This document shows positions 43,489 through 53,291 of a DNA stretch of 64,000 nucleotides, in pieces (position 1 is the first letter of the stretch; each line of letters starts with the position of its first letter). The position numbers and the translations under genes are program-made. Source of the stretch: Bedellia somnulentella (Eukaryota > Arthropoda > Insecta > Lepidoptera > Bedelliidae); the NCBI GenBank assembly GCA_963576735.1, contig OY755189.1, forward strand, positions 1,550,001 to 1,614,000, given 5' to 3'. The notes under the pieces are model-generated. The model saw only the letters and a program-made list of their open reading frames with translations. It did no database searches and was not told the origin of the DNA.

Positions 43489-43724
43489 ATTATTGCTGCG
43501 TAGCATCAGTTTAGCATAGCACTACTCCAATTTGTCCGCCGATCCAATTAGAGGTGATCAGGGGATCGGGGCTTTAAAAGGTTGTTGGGTGGTGGGGCTG
43601 GTTACCTATCACTAAGGATACTTTATTTTTACTATCTTTTCCCCCATTAACTTATAGAAGTGGCTGAGGAATTGTTGGTTTCGAGGCTCTGGCTACCCAT
43701 TTTTGGGATTCATAGCCATTAATA
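43489..43724 (+). mobile_element. Family A copy, diverged, first of a tandem pair
   Basis: It runs from cgtagcatcagtttagcata to ctctggctacccatttttgg and tcatagccattaataaac. It starts about 40 bp from Trpm exon 3, on the upstream (Trpm sense) side. Confidence 0.7.
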
Positions 43725-43727
43725 AAC

Positions 43728-43915
43728 TGCTCTGTAGTGTCGGCTTAGAATAGCACTACCCCATTTCTTCCGGTGGGTGTACGTAAAAGGCGACTAACGG
43801 TATTGGAGCTTTTAAGGGATTTTGGGCGATGCGGTTGGAGACCCATCACCAAAAACCTTTATTTAAAGATCTTTTCCTTACATAACTTTCCAAAAGTGGT
43901 TGAGGAATTTCTAAA
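43728..43915 (+). mobile_element. Family A copy, second of a tandem pair
   Basis: A younger copy, head ctgtagtgtcggcttagaat, 3'-truncated at gaggaatttct. It directly follows the older copy in the same orientation. Confidence 0.78.
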
Positions 43916-44097
43916 ATTACGTTATTACACATTAAGATTACAAAAGGCCGAAGGATTAATTTTGTGAAACTCCTGATGGACTGCCCAGCATAGTACATTT
44001 CTATTATCTGATGATGATGATGACAATATAGATACATTATGCGCAATGTATTTTCCTGATGAAGTGGATGTGATAAAAATTTCGTAGTTAACTCTTA

Positions 44098-44575
44098 GGG
44101 TCAATTCACACGTACCACAACCACACCACGTCGCAGCGACCAAATGTGGTCAAGCTGTGGTTACGTGTGAATAGTGTCGCAGCGGCTTTTTGCAGTTGCG
44201 TTGTGGTACCGACAAAATGTCGATGTGATTGCGTTGTCGCTGTCGTTGCGATGTGGTATCCACGTGGTCATGTGCAGTTATACTCCAGCTTTAGTAGAGG
44301 TAACATGGCTTGACTGAACGTAGTCATGGAGGAAAGATTGTTGTTGCTATCCTTATTATGGCTTTTATTAATAAGAAGAAGACGAGAGTGGCGGCGTTGC
44401 CGTCGCGATGTGGTTGCGATGTGGTCGTATTACACAAGTGGTCGATAACAACGGCAAAATGTGGTACGTGTAAATTGTAATATTCATTTTCAATACAAAA
44501 TATACGCCCGACCACATGGCGTCGTTGTGGTGTGGTTGTGGCTGTGGTGTGGTTGTGGTACGTGTGAATTGACCC
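44098..44575. mobile_element. MITE with GGGTCAATTCACACG ends
   Basis: 478 bp with inverted ends GGGTCAATTCACACGTACCA and the exact complement at 44544-44575, identical for 32 bp (both continue acaaccacacca). The interior is full of tgtggt/ttgcgatgtggt repeats. GGG ends of this kind suggest PIF/Harbinger-like elements. The target duplication is unclear (TTA at the left, no match at the right). No transposase. Confidence 0.8.
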
Positions 44576-44768
44576 ATCCGCACATCTGGCGACACTATAC
44601 TAACACAAGAAAGGTTCTCCCCAGATTGTTATCGCGGTATAAAAGCAAAAAAAAAATACAATTATAAATATGAAAAATACGTTGTTGGGCCGAAGGGATT
44701 ACATATTTAGTATACCCTTATACGTACGTACTCACCTTTTTTTACATACTGTTACATACTTCTAACTT

Positions 44769-44900
44769 TTCCCATCCATTTTTCCATCTTTTCAAGTTAA
44801 GTGGAACTTCCAAAAGTTAGTGAGGAATTTATAATTCCTTAGCTCTGGCTCCCCTTCTAGGGCAATACAGCCGTGAGTATATGTATGTATGTATGTATAC
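44769..44900 (+). mobile_element. Family A 3' half
   Basis: aacttccaaaagttagtgag, gctctggctccccttctagg, then gtgagtatatg and (TATG)n. Confidence 0.78.
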
Positions 44901-45301
44901 TTCTAACTCCGGCCTTGTTAATAATATCCTCTATTTGATCTAAATACGTCCTGCATCGTCTGCGTCTGCGGTCGCCTTTTACTTACAGATATGCTCGTTT
45001 AAACTACTGAACAAATAAGTTGCGAAAAAGGATATATTTCTGTCAAAGTTAGTGTTGGTTGAGCATAATCTAAGTGCGTTTTGAAGTTTAATAGCCCCGA
45101 GTGGTGTTCGAAACTTTATGTTCGATAAACTTTTATAACATGTCAACATATATCCTGAGCAATATTGAGCATTACAAATAGCAAGAGTGATATTAATGTA
45201 TCAAAGTAATACTCTGGTTATAATTTATCAGAGCGGTAGCAAATTATTTTGTATTTATAAACATCTATAATTTGTTGTTTTATGATGATATTTTAAATTA
45301 A

Positions 45302-45663
45302 CAACCGTGATAGCCCAGTGGGTAGAACACTCGGTTATCGTGCAAACGACTAGTGTTCAAATCCTGGGTCGGGCCTACACCAATTTGTCTTTTCTAAAGA
45401 CATATGTGTGGTTAATTTATCATGGTTGTTAACGGTGAGGGAAAACATCGTGAGGAAACCCACATGGCTGAGTTGTACTTAGTCATGTGACAGTGTATTC
45501 GTACAAAACGGCGATAGGCCTGCCCCCTATCACGTGAGTACACTGTCCATGCAAAACGTGGGCACTCTGAACACCAGGTGACAAAGTCACGTGATGTTCA
45601 GAAGTATTAGTACCTCTGCCAACCCCTTCGGGGATATTCGGCGTGAACGTTTATGTTTATGTT
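45302..45663 (+). mobile_element. tRNA-derived SINE family B, full copy
   Basis: It starts aaccgtgatagcccagtggg. Box A is tagcccagtggg at about 45310-45321; box B is gttcaaatcctggg at about 45355-45368. The body follows (cggtgagggaaaacatcgtg), then the ctctgccaaccccttcgggg hairpin, cggcgtgaacg and a (TTATG)n-type tail. About 360 bp. The promoter boxes have near-tRNA spacing. Confidence 0.88.
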
Positions 45664-45667
45664 ACAT

Positions 45668-45795
45668 ATAAATAACACCAAAGACTAAGAAATAAACAAT
45701 CATGCTCATCACGTAAATGTTGCTCTCAGCGGGGATCGAACCCGCAACCTCCGGACCATGAAGCTAGTCACATATCTAATCGGCCACTAACTAAA
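45668..45795 (-). mobile_element. tRNA-derived SINE family D copy
   Basis: The reverse complement has ggttgcgggttcgatccccg (a perfect box B) and gactagcttcatggtccgga. It sits between two inverted family B copies. Confidence 0.72.
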
Positions 45796-45854
45796 TCTAG
45801 AATTACCAAACACAAATATACTGTTATACTCGAAGAAGAACGGCATGACTACAT

Positions 45855-46217
45855 AACATATAACATAACATAAACGTTCACGCCGAATATCCCCGAAGGG
45901 GTTGGCAGAGATACTAATACTTCTGAACATCACGTGACATTGTCACCTGGTGTTCAGAGTAACCACGTTTTGCTTGGACAGTGTACTCACGTGATAGGGC
46001 AGGCCTATCGCCGTTTTGTACGAATGCACTGTCACATGACTAAGTACAACTCAGCCGTGTGGGTTTCCTCACGATGTTTTCCCTCACCGTTAACAACCAT
46101 GATAAATTAACCACATTTATTATTAAAGACAAATGGGTGTAGGCCCGACCCGGGATTTGAACACTAGTCGCTTGCACGTTAACCGATGTTCTACCCATTG
46201 AGCTATCACGTCGTCTT
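45855..46217 (-). mobile_element. SINE family B copy, full
   Basis: Tail complement (CATAA)n at the left, cgttcacgccgaatatcccc, box B and box A complements at the right ending ctatcacgtcg. It forms an inverted pair with the copy at 45302. Confidence 0.85.
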
Positions 46218-46244
46218 GAGCTATCACGTCGTTTCATGACTACT

Positions 46245-47080
46245 CCAATATTAAAGAGGTGCGTGTATACACAGACCAACCAAGGGACTGGAGCCAAGGT
46301 CATCACAACACGGTATTCCAAGCAGAGAGTCTTGGAATAACCGAGGTGGCAATTAAAGCCCGAGAACTGTCCGATATGCATATCAGAATCATCTCGGACA
46401 GTGCATCTGTGCTGCAGGCTCTGCAAATTCCCGCTGTAAATTCACTTCAGGGCTAGTACTGGAGTGCCACAGAGCTCTTGAGGAGGTAGCTCAGAATAAC
46501 ACTATAACCCTACAATGGGTAAGGGGCCCCAGCGGTACCTTGGGTAATGACGCTGCTGACGAACTGGCTAGGGGGGGTTCGGCTAGGGACCTACATGGCC
46601 CCGGACCGATCATACCCTTACTTTACGGTCAGCTACGCGCATGGCTTAAAGAACGCACTCACTCCCTCTCCAAGATACACAGGCAGGAAGAGCCGGGTTG
46701 CAGACAGTCGAAGGAAATCATGCAAACCCATGACAGGAAGCTGACCGGGCGCGCCCTGCGACTAAGCAGAAAAGATCTGCGGACACTAAATAAACACTTA
46801 TACACTATAGGCATCACCGACAACCCCATGTGCCGAGCGTGCATGGAAGCTGACGAAACGGTCGCTCACGTGCTCCAGGAATGCACAGGAGTAGCCGATA
46901 TCCGCTATAACACGATAGGATCCATAAAGTCGCTCCCAGAGGCGGTAGCTTACCTGGATAAGCTACTCGCCTTCTGGACGGAATTAGGTTGGGATAATTC
47001 TATGACCACTTGGTCCACGCACAATGTCCTATCATGCCGGGCTCAATGCGGAAACCCGTGGCGTTTACCGCCCATCTAAT
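46245..47080 (+). pseudogene. Fragment of an R1/I-type LINE: RNase H domain and zinc-knuckle C-terminus
   Basis: 5'-truncated remains of a non-LTR retrotransposon ORF2. The first part (46259-46447) reads VYTDQPRDWSQGHHNTVFQA and HIRIISDSASVLQAL, the RNase H motifs with the catalytic TD and SDS acids. After a frameshift near 46440 the second part (about 46442-47079) reads TLQWVRGPSGTLGNDAADEL, the last RNase H block. It ends with a CRACMEADETVAHVLQEC zinc-binding motif typical of R1/I-like elements. It abuts a family B SINE at 46217 and is more GC-rich than its surroundings. Its 3' UTR probably runs to about 47300. Confidence 0.75.
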
Positions 47081-48868
47081 AATAATATCCACTCGGCCAC
47101 GGCTGTCGTCAATGTGTATATGCAATGTTTAGGAGTAGTTAAATTTAACGTATCCATGACCTAATCATATTTTCTCCTATCCATGCCTTCCAATTCAGGC
47201 TGGAGATGACCCAACATACAACATGGCCGTTAATTAGCAATCTTATCTTCCATTAATCCTTCCCTATTAGATAACTTAAGTTGACAAAAATCTCAAGATG
47301 GAGTTGAATAGAACTGCAATCTAATAAAGAAATTTTGTATTTTGCAATGAAATCCATCAATCACTTTAAAAGACTGTAAAAAATGTGTTGTAAAGTGATC
47401 ACCAGAAATTTCACTGTCAAAAAGAAACAAGTATCTTAAAATATTTTTATTATTGAAGCCAACTTTACGACTAGATCAAATAAAGAGGTAGTATTCTCGA
47501 AGGAATAACTTTATCTTCACGATGTACTCGTAATTTTGAAGAGAAAAATTAATGATTTTCTCCGTAGAGAGCTTTCAGTGAAATACAGCTTCAGATATTT
47601 TAAACAGTGTTTATGTAAGAAACTTTTTATGCGCTATGAAACAGTCAGCTCGCTAATTTATTCTGCAACTTCAGATTATGTAAACTTTTCCATTTACCCT
47701 TTTTGAACGATATCTAAAAGCAGAATCTAAATACGGCATTTTCTTTACCCGTGCTAGCTCAGTTGTGAAAACCACCATTTACCATGCAGAGAGTATTTGT
47801 ATGAAAACATTTCAGTCAAAGGTTATATTAAATTGCTAATAAATTCCTCTTACTCTCAATCTCAGATTGAATTTCAAAAAAAGAAGTTAAGTGATGTTTC
47901 AAGCCAAAAGAACACAGGCAGCATTAAAATATTATATCTTATTTTAATTACATCATTTAATGTTACTTTGGTTCCACCCAAATAAAATCAAAGATACACT
48001 GCTCATTTTGAAATATTTAAAAACTGAACGTTCAAAATGGAGGTTCGCGCCAAAACGGTTCGTTCGTGAGAGTGAAATGAGGTCGCGCCAATCCACAGAG
48101 AACATAGAGCACTTTCATAGTACACCGGTCTTAATTGGCATCACTTCAACTTATTTTGCGAACCAAATTCAGTTTTTTATGCAGCAAATTTGATTAAATC
48201 TTTTCATATAGCGGATATTTTTTTGTACAAATATCATAACGATTAGAGATTACAACTTAAGTCTAAGCTAAGTACAAAATATACAGCCTCACGACTAAAT
48301 AAAAAATTGCCATGCGTGTTTCCTTTAAGAGAAGTCCGAGTTTAATACAGAAAGTTAAGTATTGCTTAGATATCCAAAAAAAATATGAATCCTACTATAC
48401 TATATACATTTTGTTTCTAACTGTTTTGAAATTTCATATCAAGTGTTTGGTATTTCTTTAAGTTTGTATAAGAATTTGATTAATATTTTCTATGAGACTT
48501 ATTTAGAAAAGCAATTTAAAAATTAGACTAAAATAATATTTTGTTTGCCATGATCGTACAAAGCTGCGATCAATTATCCTCGTCTTCCCCGAAAAATACT
48601 AATAGCATATTTATGTTGAATAAATATGCTATTAAAAATACTAATAATACTATAAAAATACTAGTAGCATGTTATGTATGTATGTTTTAATTACTTAAAA
48701 CTAAAAAAAACATAACTGGAGACCTAGTACGAGCGCTATTTTATCGATACGATATCGGTTAGTATCGGTTAGAATGAGATGACAGTATATGGTACTAAGT
48801 AAGTGTGTAAGAGATGGCTGTTTTATACCACGCGATAACTAGTTAAAAGGTAGTTCGTACTAGCTAAG
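47081..48868. other. Trpm intron, no gene
   Basis: 3' UTR-like sequence of the LINE fragment to about 47300, then AT-rich. 48020-48120 (ggaggttcgcgccaaaacgg) is a GC-richer patch with no match. A 14-bp hairpin is listed separately. Confidence 0.45.
48601..48633. repeat. Perfect 14-bp hairpin
   Basis: aatagcatatttat, 5-nt loop, ataaatatgctatt. A second catattta-like unit follows at 48664. In the intron just before the CR1-like LINE. Function unknown. Confidence 0.75.
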
Positions 48869-49010
48869 CTGATCTGATATAGAAACTAAACGCAGACGAT
48901 TGTCTGCAAAGCGCCTTCTCCCCGTACGGGCAGGGGCGGGCTTTTTGTCCACAAAGCAATAAAGGCCGCGTCTACCCGCTGTTGTCTGCGGCGTGGTCTT
49001 TTTGCCCTCC

Positions 49011-49451
49011 ATGTGCGTTTGTGGTATAGGATTCACTTTGAGCTATCGCAGCGAAAGTGACCGGCCCGCCTCGCTCCGTTCCGTAAACAATATTATTAAA
49101 ACCAATTCTTGTTTAAGGAAACAACTTGTTGACTTGGATGCAGAGCTGCAAGATAGCATAGCCCAAAGATTGGCCCTGGAAAGAGATGTTAGTTTGCACC
49201 AAAACAGTTATGATTTTCATGAAGTAGCACCGAAAGAAATAGAATTGTTAAAAGCACAACTAGCAGGAGCTGAATTAGAACTACATTCATTAAGAAGTAA
49301 GAAAACAGAGGAGAACTCAATTATTCTGCAGCGAATGTATGATAACATTATTGATATGCCAACAATAGACTTGACTACTCCATTAAAGGAGGAAAAATCC
49401 CTACCAATTGTGAACATAAAAGGTTCCAGAAAGTTAAAAAAAGTACCTTAA
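49011..49451 (+). pseudogene. CR1-like LINE ORF1, N-terminal coiled-coil part
   Basis: It starts at ATG 49011 (MCVCGIGFTLSYRSESDRPA). A long helical coiled coil follows (LRKQLVDLDAELQDSIAQRL, then ELLKAQLAGAELELHSLRSK). The frame runs into an A7 tract at about 49436-49442 and stops at TAA 49449-49451. Losing one A would connect it to the downstream ORF1 frame, which is already coding-like directly after the tract (KYLKLKRTVRNLVKKLNKLR). The simplest reading is a one-base insertion in the homopolymer. Confidence 0.75.
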
Positions 49452-49518
49452 ACTTAAAAGAACTGTAAGAAATCTTGTAAAAAAACTTAATAAACTTAGG
49501 TGTAGTCAACATCATGAG

Positions 49519-50445
49519 ATGAAGTTTAAGTTAAATAGGCTAGAACAACTATGTAGTGATTATGAACTTTCTCTAGACAGTAACAAAGTTAAACTAAGTC
49601 ATGATAGTAATAGAATTATAGAGTTAGAAAAATCTCTTCAAGATATTACAGTAAACTATCATAATAGTCACTTAGAAATGCAAAGCTACATAGTAGGATT
49701 AGAAGAAATCATAGAGTTAAGTAATGAAAATATCAAAACAGTAGAAACACTATCTAGTTTTTGCACTAAGTGTGAAAGTGTAAGTACTGTCATAAATGAT
49801 GTATCTCCTGAAAATAGAAATAATATGGTTCAGCCCACTTTTGCTTACAATAGAGATGTGTCGACTCAGAGGACTTTAGTCTTCTCCGATTCTCTTGGTG
49901 TTAACATTGGCCATCATTTAAACAAAGAATTAGACCAATGTATTTTAAATACTTGTATGCCCGGAGCAAGTTACTCTCAAATAATAAATACCATTTTAAA
50001 AGAACAATATGACTCCAATACTACTTTAGTTATTTTAATTGGTTCGAGTAATAAGGTGAATCCAAGTGACTTAAAGAAATCATTTGACAAATTGGTCAAT
50101 TTAAATGTTAGAAAAATAATTATAAGTGACTTCCTATATTCCAAGCATCTTAGCTATAAGTTTAATACTAGGATTTATAAACTAAATATGTTACTATATA
50201 ATTTGACCTTGGGATATAGGCAAAAAATTGTTAATTTTAATATAAATAATTATATTAAGAAACCATTATTGACTAAAAGTACCTTGAAAGTACCTGAACA
50301 TTCTAAAAAACATCTAGCTATGTTACTAGCTAGTAATATTGTATACAACAATGTTATTAATTTGAATAACATAACAATTTCATCTGACTTGGATGCAGTT
50401 ATTAGTACATGTACTAATGTATCTGCAAATTTAGCTTTAAACTAG
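49519..50445 (+). CDS. CR1-like LINE ORF1, C-terminal part with SGNH-hydrolase-like domain
   Basis: The open frame extends upstream to about 49440; the first ATG is 49519. A coiled-coil segment is followed at about residues 118-285 by an SGNH/GDSL-esterase-like domain. The serine block is VFSDSLGVN, the Asn block is LVILIGSSNKVN, and a His block is PEHSKKHLAML. A few CR1-type LINEs carry such a domain in ORF1. It ends gcT TTA AAC TAG: the last two codons and the preceding T form a -1 slippery heptamer (50436-50442). Confidence 0.75.
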   Translation: MKFKLNRLEQLCSDYELSLDSNKVKLSHDSNRIIELEKSLQDITVNYHNSHLEMQSYIVGLEEIIELSNENIKTVETLSSFCTKCESVSTVINDVSPENRNNMVQPTFAYNRDVSTQRTLVFSDSLGVNIGHHLNKELDQCILNTCMPGASYSQIINTILKEQYDSNTTLVILIGSSNKVNPSDLKKSFDKLVNLNVRKIIISDFLYSKHLSYKFNTRIYKLNMLLYNLTLGYRQKIVNFNINNYIKKPLLTKSTLKVPEHSKKHLAMLLASNIVYNNVINLNNITISSDLDAVISTCTNVSANLALN

Positions 50446-53291
50446 GTAGTAAGACAAAGGAAAAGGCATACATTTCACTAGTTCATCAGAACATACAGAG
50501 CCTTTCCTGCAAACTATTAGAATTAGAGTTATTCATTAATAAGTACAATGCCAAAATACTTTGTTTAACAGAACACTGGTTAAAAGCAGAACAAATGAAT
50601 TTTAGTTTAAAGAATTACACAGTGGGCAGTTGTTTTAACAGAGAGTCCATAATGTGTGGGGGTAGTATGATACTATTATATGTAGACATTAAATTTAAAG
50701 AAAGAAAAGACATCTGTAGACTCTCTGTTGAACAACATGTAGAAATCTCATGCATTGAATTGAGCAAGTATATAATTTTGTGTGTATATCGCCCACCCAA
50801 AGGTAAATATGACATCTTTGAAGCAGCGATGGAAGATGCTTTGGGGATGGCTTCCCGCAGCTCCAGAGAGGTTGTAGTTTGTGGGGATTTCAATGTTGAC
50901 TTGTTGGGTGAGGGTCTAGTAAAGGAGAGAATATTGACATTTTTTCAATCATTTAATCTTCTAAATGTATTTAATGAGCCAACCCGAATTACCTCGACCT
51001 CTGCAACATGTTTAGATAATATTTATTGCAATTGTGATTACTCCGGTCACTTCCTTTTTGATTGCATTACCTCAGACCACAAGGGTCAATTTATAAATTT
51101 AGAATTTACCATCGAAAAGAAAAAGTCAATAGTATGTAGACAGATAACTGAAAAAAAACTTAGCTTATTTGAAAATAATATTAGGTCTAGCATCAGCCCC
51201 CCAATGAGAAGCAGTGAATCATTAGAGAATTGTCTTTCATTCATCAATGAGCTAAAAACTGAATTCAACAAAATCTTTAAAACTAAGGTAATACTGTGTA
51301 ATACAAAATGCTCTTTTGCTGAATGGGCCACCGCTGGAATTAGAATAAGTAGAGATCACCTATATAACATTTATAGAGAAAAGTCCTTTAACTTCAACCA
51401 AGATTTTATTATTTATGTCAGAAATTATTCAAAAATTTTCAAAAAAGTTTGTGGTGAAGCTAAATCTAGATGCATAAAACATAAAATTATGAATTCTTCT
51501 AACAAGAGTAAGACTGTCTGGAAAATAATTAACATTGAAACTGGAAAACTAAAGTCCCCACATGATCTCAATTTATTATTAGATAATGAACTGATACAGT
51601 CAAAATCACAAATTGCTGACATTTTTGAAAATCATTTTATAAATACCCCCACTCAGACAACAGAGAAATTAAATTCATGTCCCCAGAAAGCTCTTGAGTT
51701 GTTGGAACAAAATGTTACCAAAACAACAGCACAGTTTTCTTTCAAGTATGTTGACAATAATGATATAATTAAAAATTTTAAAACTATTAATCTTAAAAAA
51801 ACCGAAGACATAACAGGAATGTCAGTTTTCGTCATAAACAGAATAATAAATATAATCGCTCCTCATTTAACGATACTTTTTAATAAATGTATAGATATAG
51901 GAGAATTTCCAGACTGTATGAAGTTAAGTAGGCTCATCCCACTACATAAATCAGGAGATAGTCAGGACTTTACCAATTATAGGCCTATTTCTATTTTGCC
52001 AGTTCTCAGTAAAGTTTTTGAGAAAATCATGTCCAACCAAATGCTTTCATATTTCAACAATCATAATATATTCCATGACGAGCAATATGGTTTCACCAAA
52101 GGTAGGTCTACTGTAGATGCAGGAGTGTCACTAATGAAACATATTTTTAATTCATGGGAAAACTCCCGGGATGCATTAGGTATATTTTGTGACCTCACAA
52201 AAGCTTTTGATTGTGTAAAAAAAGAAATAGCGTTGATTAAACTTAAATATTACGGTTTTGACGAGCAAGCACTAAAATTAATGGCATCATATCTTCATAA
52301 AAGAACTTTAAAGGTTGATATTAATGGAACCACGTCGGAAGGATCGGAAATAGAGATGGGCGTTCCTCAAGGTTCTATACTTGGCCCATTACTGTTTCTG
52401 ATTTACATTAATGATTTACCATTTATGGTACAAAAGTATTCTGAGATAGTTATGTTTGCAGATGACACATCTTTAATATTTAATGTAGCGAGATCCTCTA
52501 CATCTCTTGACGACGTAAATAAAGCTATCTCACTGGTATTGCATTGGTTTACTGTAAATAACCTGGTTCTAAATGCCAAAAAAACTAAATGTATTAAATT
52601 TACTTTACCGAATGTTAGGCAAGTTGATAACAATATTGTTATTGATAGTGAACAAGTAGAATTAGTGAAAGAAACAAAATTCCTAGGGATAATAATCGAT
52701 TCTAAGTTGCAATGGGGACCCCATATACTAACACTTCCTAAAAGGCTGAGCTCAGCAGCGTATGCCGTGCGTAAGATTAGAGAAATAGCAGACGTAGAAA
52801 CAGCTCGCATTGTGTATTTCAGTTATTTTCATAGTATTATGTCGTACGGTATTTTATTATGGGGTAAAGCGGCTGATGTTCATAAAGTTTTCGTCTTACA
52901 AAAGCGAGCTATCCGATCTATTTACATGTTGAGGTCGAGGTATTCGTTGCGCGAAAAAATTAAAGAAATTGGCATTTTAACTGTCCCTTGCCAATACATA
53001 TTTGAGAATTTAATGTATGCCAAAAAGAATATAGGCCAATTTAGTAAAGTTAGTGATAGGCATACTGTTAACACTCGAAATAAGGACAAACTTCACGTAC
53101 CGAAGTGGAGACTTAATAAAGTAAGTAACTCCTTTATGGGACTATCCCTGAAAATGTTCAACAAACTTCCTTCTGACATATTGGAATTGCCTGTGGCATC
53201 TTTTAAAAAGGCAATAAAAGCCATGCTTTTAAAGAAGTCTTACTACAGTGTTCAAGATTTTTTAAACGACAAGGACCCAACGCGCACATGA
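50418..53291 (+). CDS. CR1-like LINE ORF2: endonuclease and reverse transcriptase
   Basis: The frame is open from 50418 and overlaps the end of ORF1 by 28 nt; the first in-frame ATG is only at 50595 (898 codons from there). The endonuclease starts before that ATG: LVHQNIQSLSCKLLELELF (catalytic Asn) and KILCLTEHWL (Glu). It continues with CVYRPPKGKYD, VVCGDFNVDLL and the final SDHKGQF. RT motifs, in order: KLSRLIPLHKSGDSQDFTNY, RPISILPVLSKVFEKIM, EQYGFTKGRSTVDAG, FCDLTKAFDCV, MGVPQGSILGPLLFLIYIND, the catalytic VMFADDTSLIF and KFLGIIID. The C-terminus ends KDPTRT. No internal stop is seen. Entry is probably by -1 frameshifting from ORF1. Confidence 0.85.
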   Translation, partial: CICKFSFKLGSKTKEKAYISLVHQNIQSLSCKLLELELFINKYNAKILCLTEHWLKAEQMNFSLKNYTVGSCFNRESIMCGGSMILLYVDIKFKERKDICRLSVEQHVEISCIELSKYIILCVYRPPKGKYDIFEAAMEDALGMASRSSREVVVCGDFNVDLLGEGLVKERILTFFQSFNLLNVFNEPTRITSTSATCLDNIYCNCDYSGHFLFDCITSDHKGQFINLEFTIEKKKSIVCRQITEKKLSLFENNIRSSISPPMRSSESLENCLSFINELKTEFNKIFKTKVILCNTKCSFAEWATAGIRISRDHLYNIYREKSFNFNQDFIIYVRNYSKIFKKVCGEAKSRCIKHKIMNSSNKSKTVWKIINIETGKLKSPHDLNLLLDNELIQSKSQIADIFENHFINTPTQTTEKLNSCPQKALELLEQNVTKTTAQFSFKYVDNNDIIKNFKTINLKKTEDITGMSVFVINRIINIIAPHLTILFNKCIDIGEFPDCMKLSRLIPLHKSGDSQDFTNYRPISILPVLSKVFEKIMSNQMLSYFNNHNIFHDEQYGFTKGRSTVDAGVSLMKHIFNSWENSRDALGIFCDLTKAFDCVKKEIALIKLKYYGFDEQALKLMASYLHKRTLKVDINGTTSEGSEIEMGVPQGSILGPLLFLIYINDLPFMVQKYSEIVMFADDTSLIFNVARSSTSLDDVNKAISLVLHWFTVNNLVLNAKKTKCIKFTLPNVRQVDNNIVIDSEQVELVKETKFLGIIIDSKLQWGPHILTLPKRLSSAAYAVRKIREIADVETARIVYFSYFHSIMSYGILLWGKAADVHKVFVLQKRAIRSIYMLRSRYSLREKIKEIGILTVPCQYIFENLMYAKKNIGQFSKVSDRHTVNTRNKDKLHVPKWRLNKVSNSFMGLSLKMFNKLPSDILELPVASFKKAIKAMLLKKSYYSVQDFLNDKDPTRT
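50436..50508 (+). promoter_or_regulatory. Candidate -1 programmed ribosomal frameshift site
   Basis: The heptamer TTTAAAC at 50436-50442 is in the ORF1 frame as T_TTA_AAC and is followed at once by the TAG stop. Slipping back one base reads TTT AAA CTA, the ORF2 frame. A stem can form 15 nt further on: AGGAAAAGGC (50458-50467) with GCCTTTCCT (50500-50508), nine pairs and one bulged A. The spacer is longer than the common 5-9 nt. Confidence 0.65.

Noticed and set aside
46040..46426. 128-codon minus-strand frame
   Set aside because: It spans the junction of a SINE and a LINE fragment and is antisense to RNase H motifs.
48020..48120. GC-richer patch, considered as an exon
   Set aside because: No frame with family resemblance and no matching phase with Trpm exons 2 and 3, which already join in frame.
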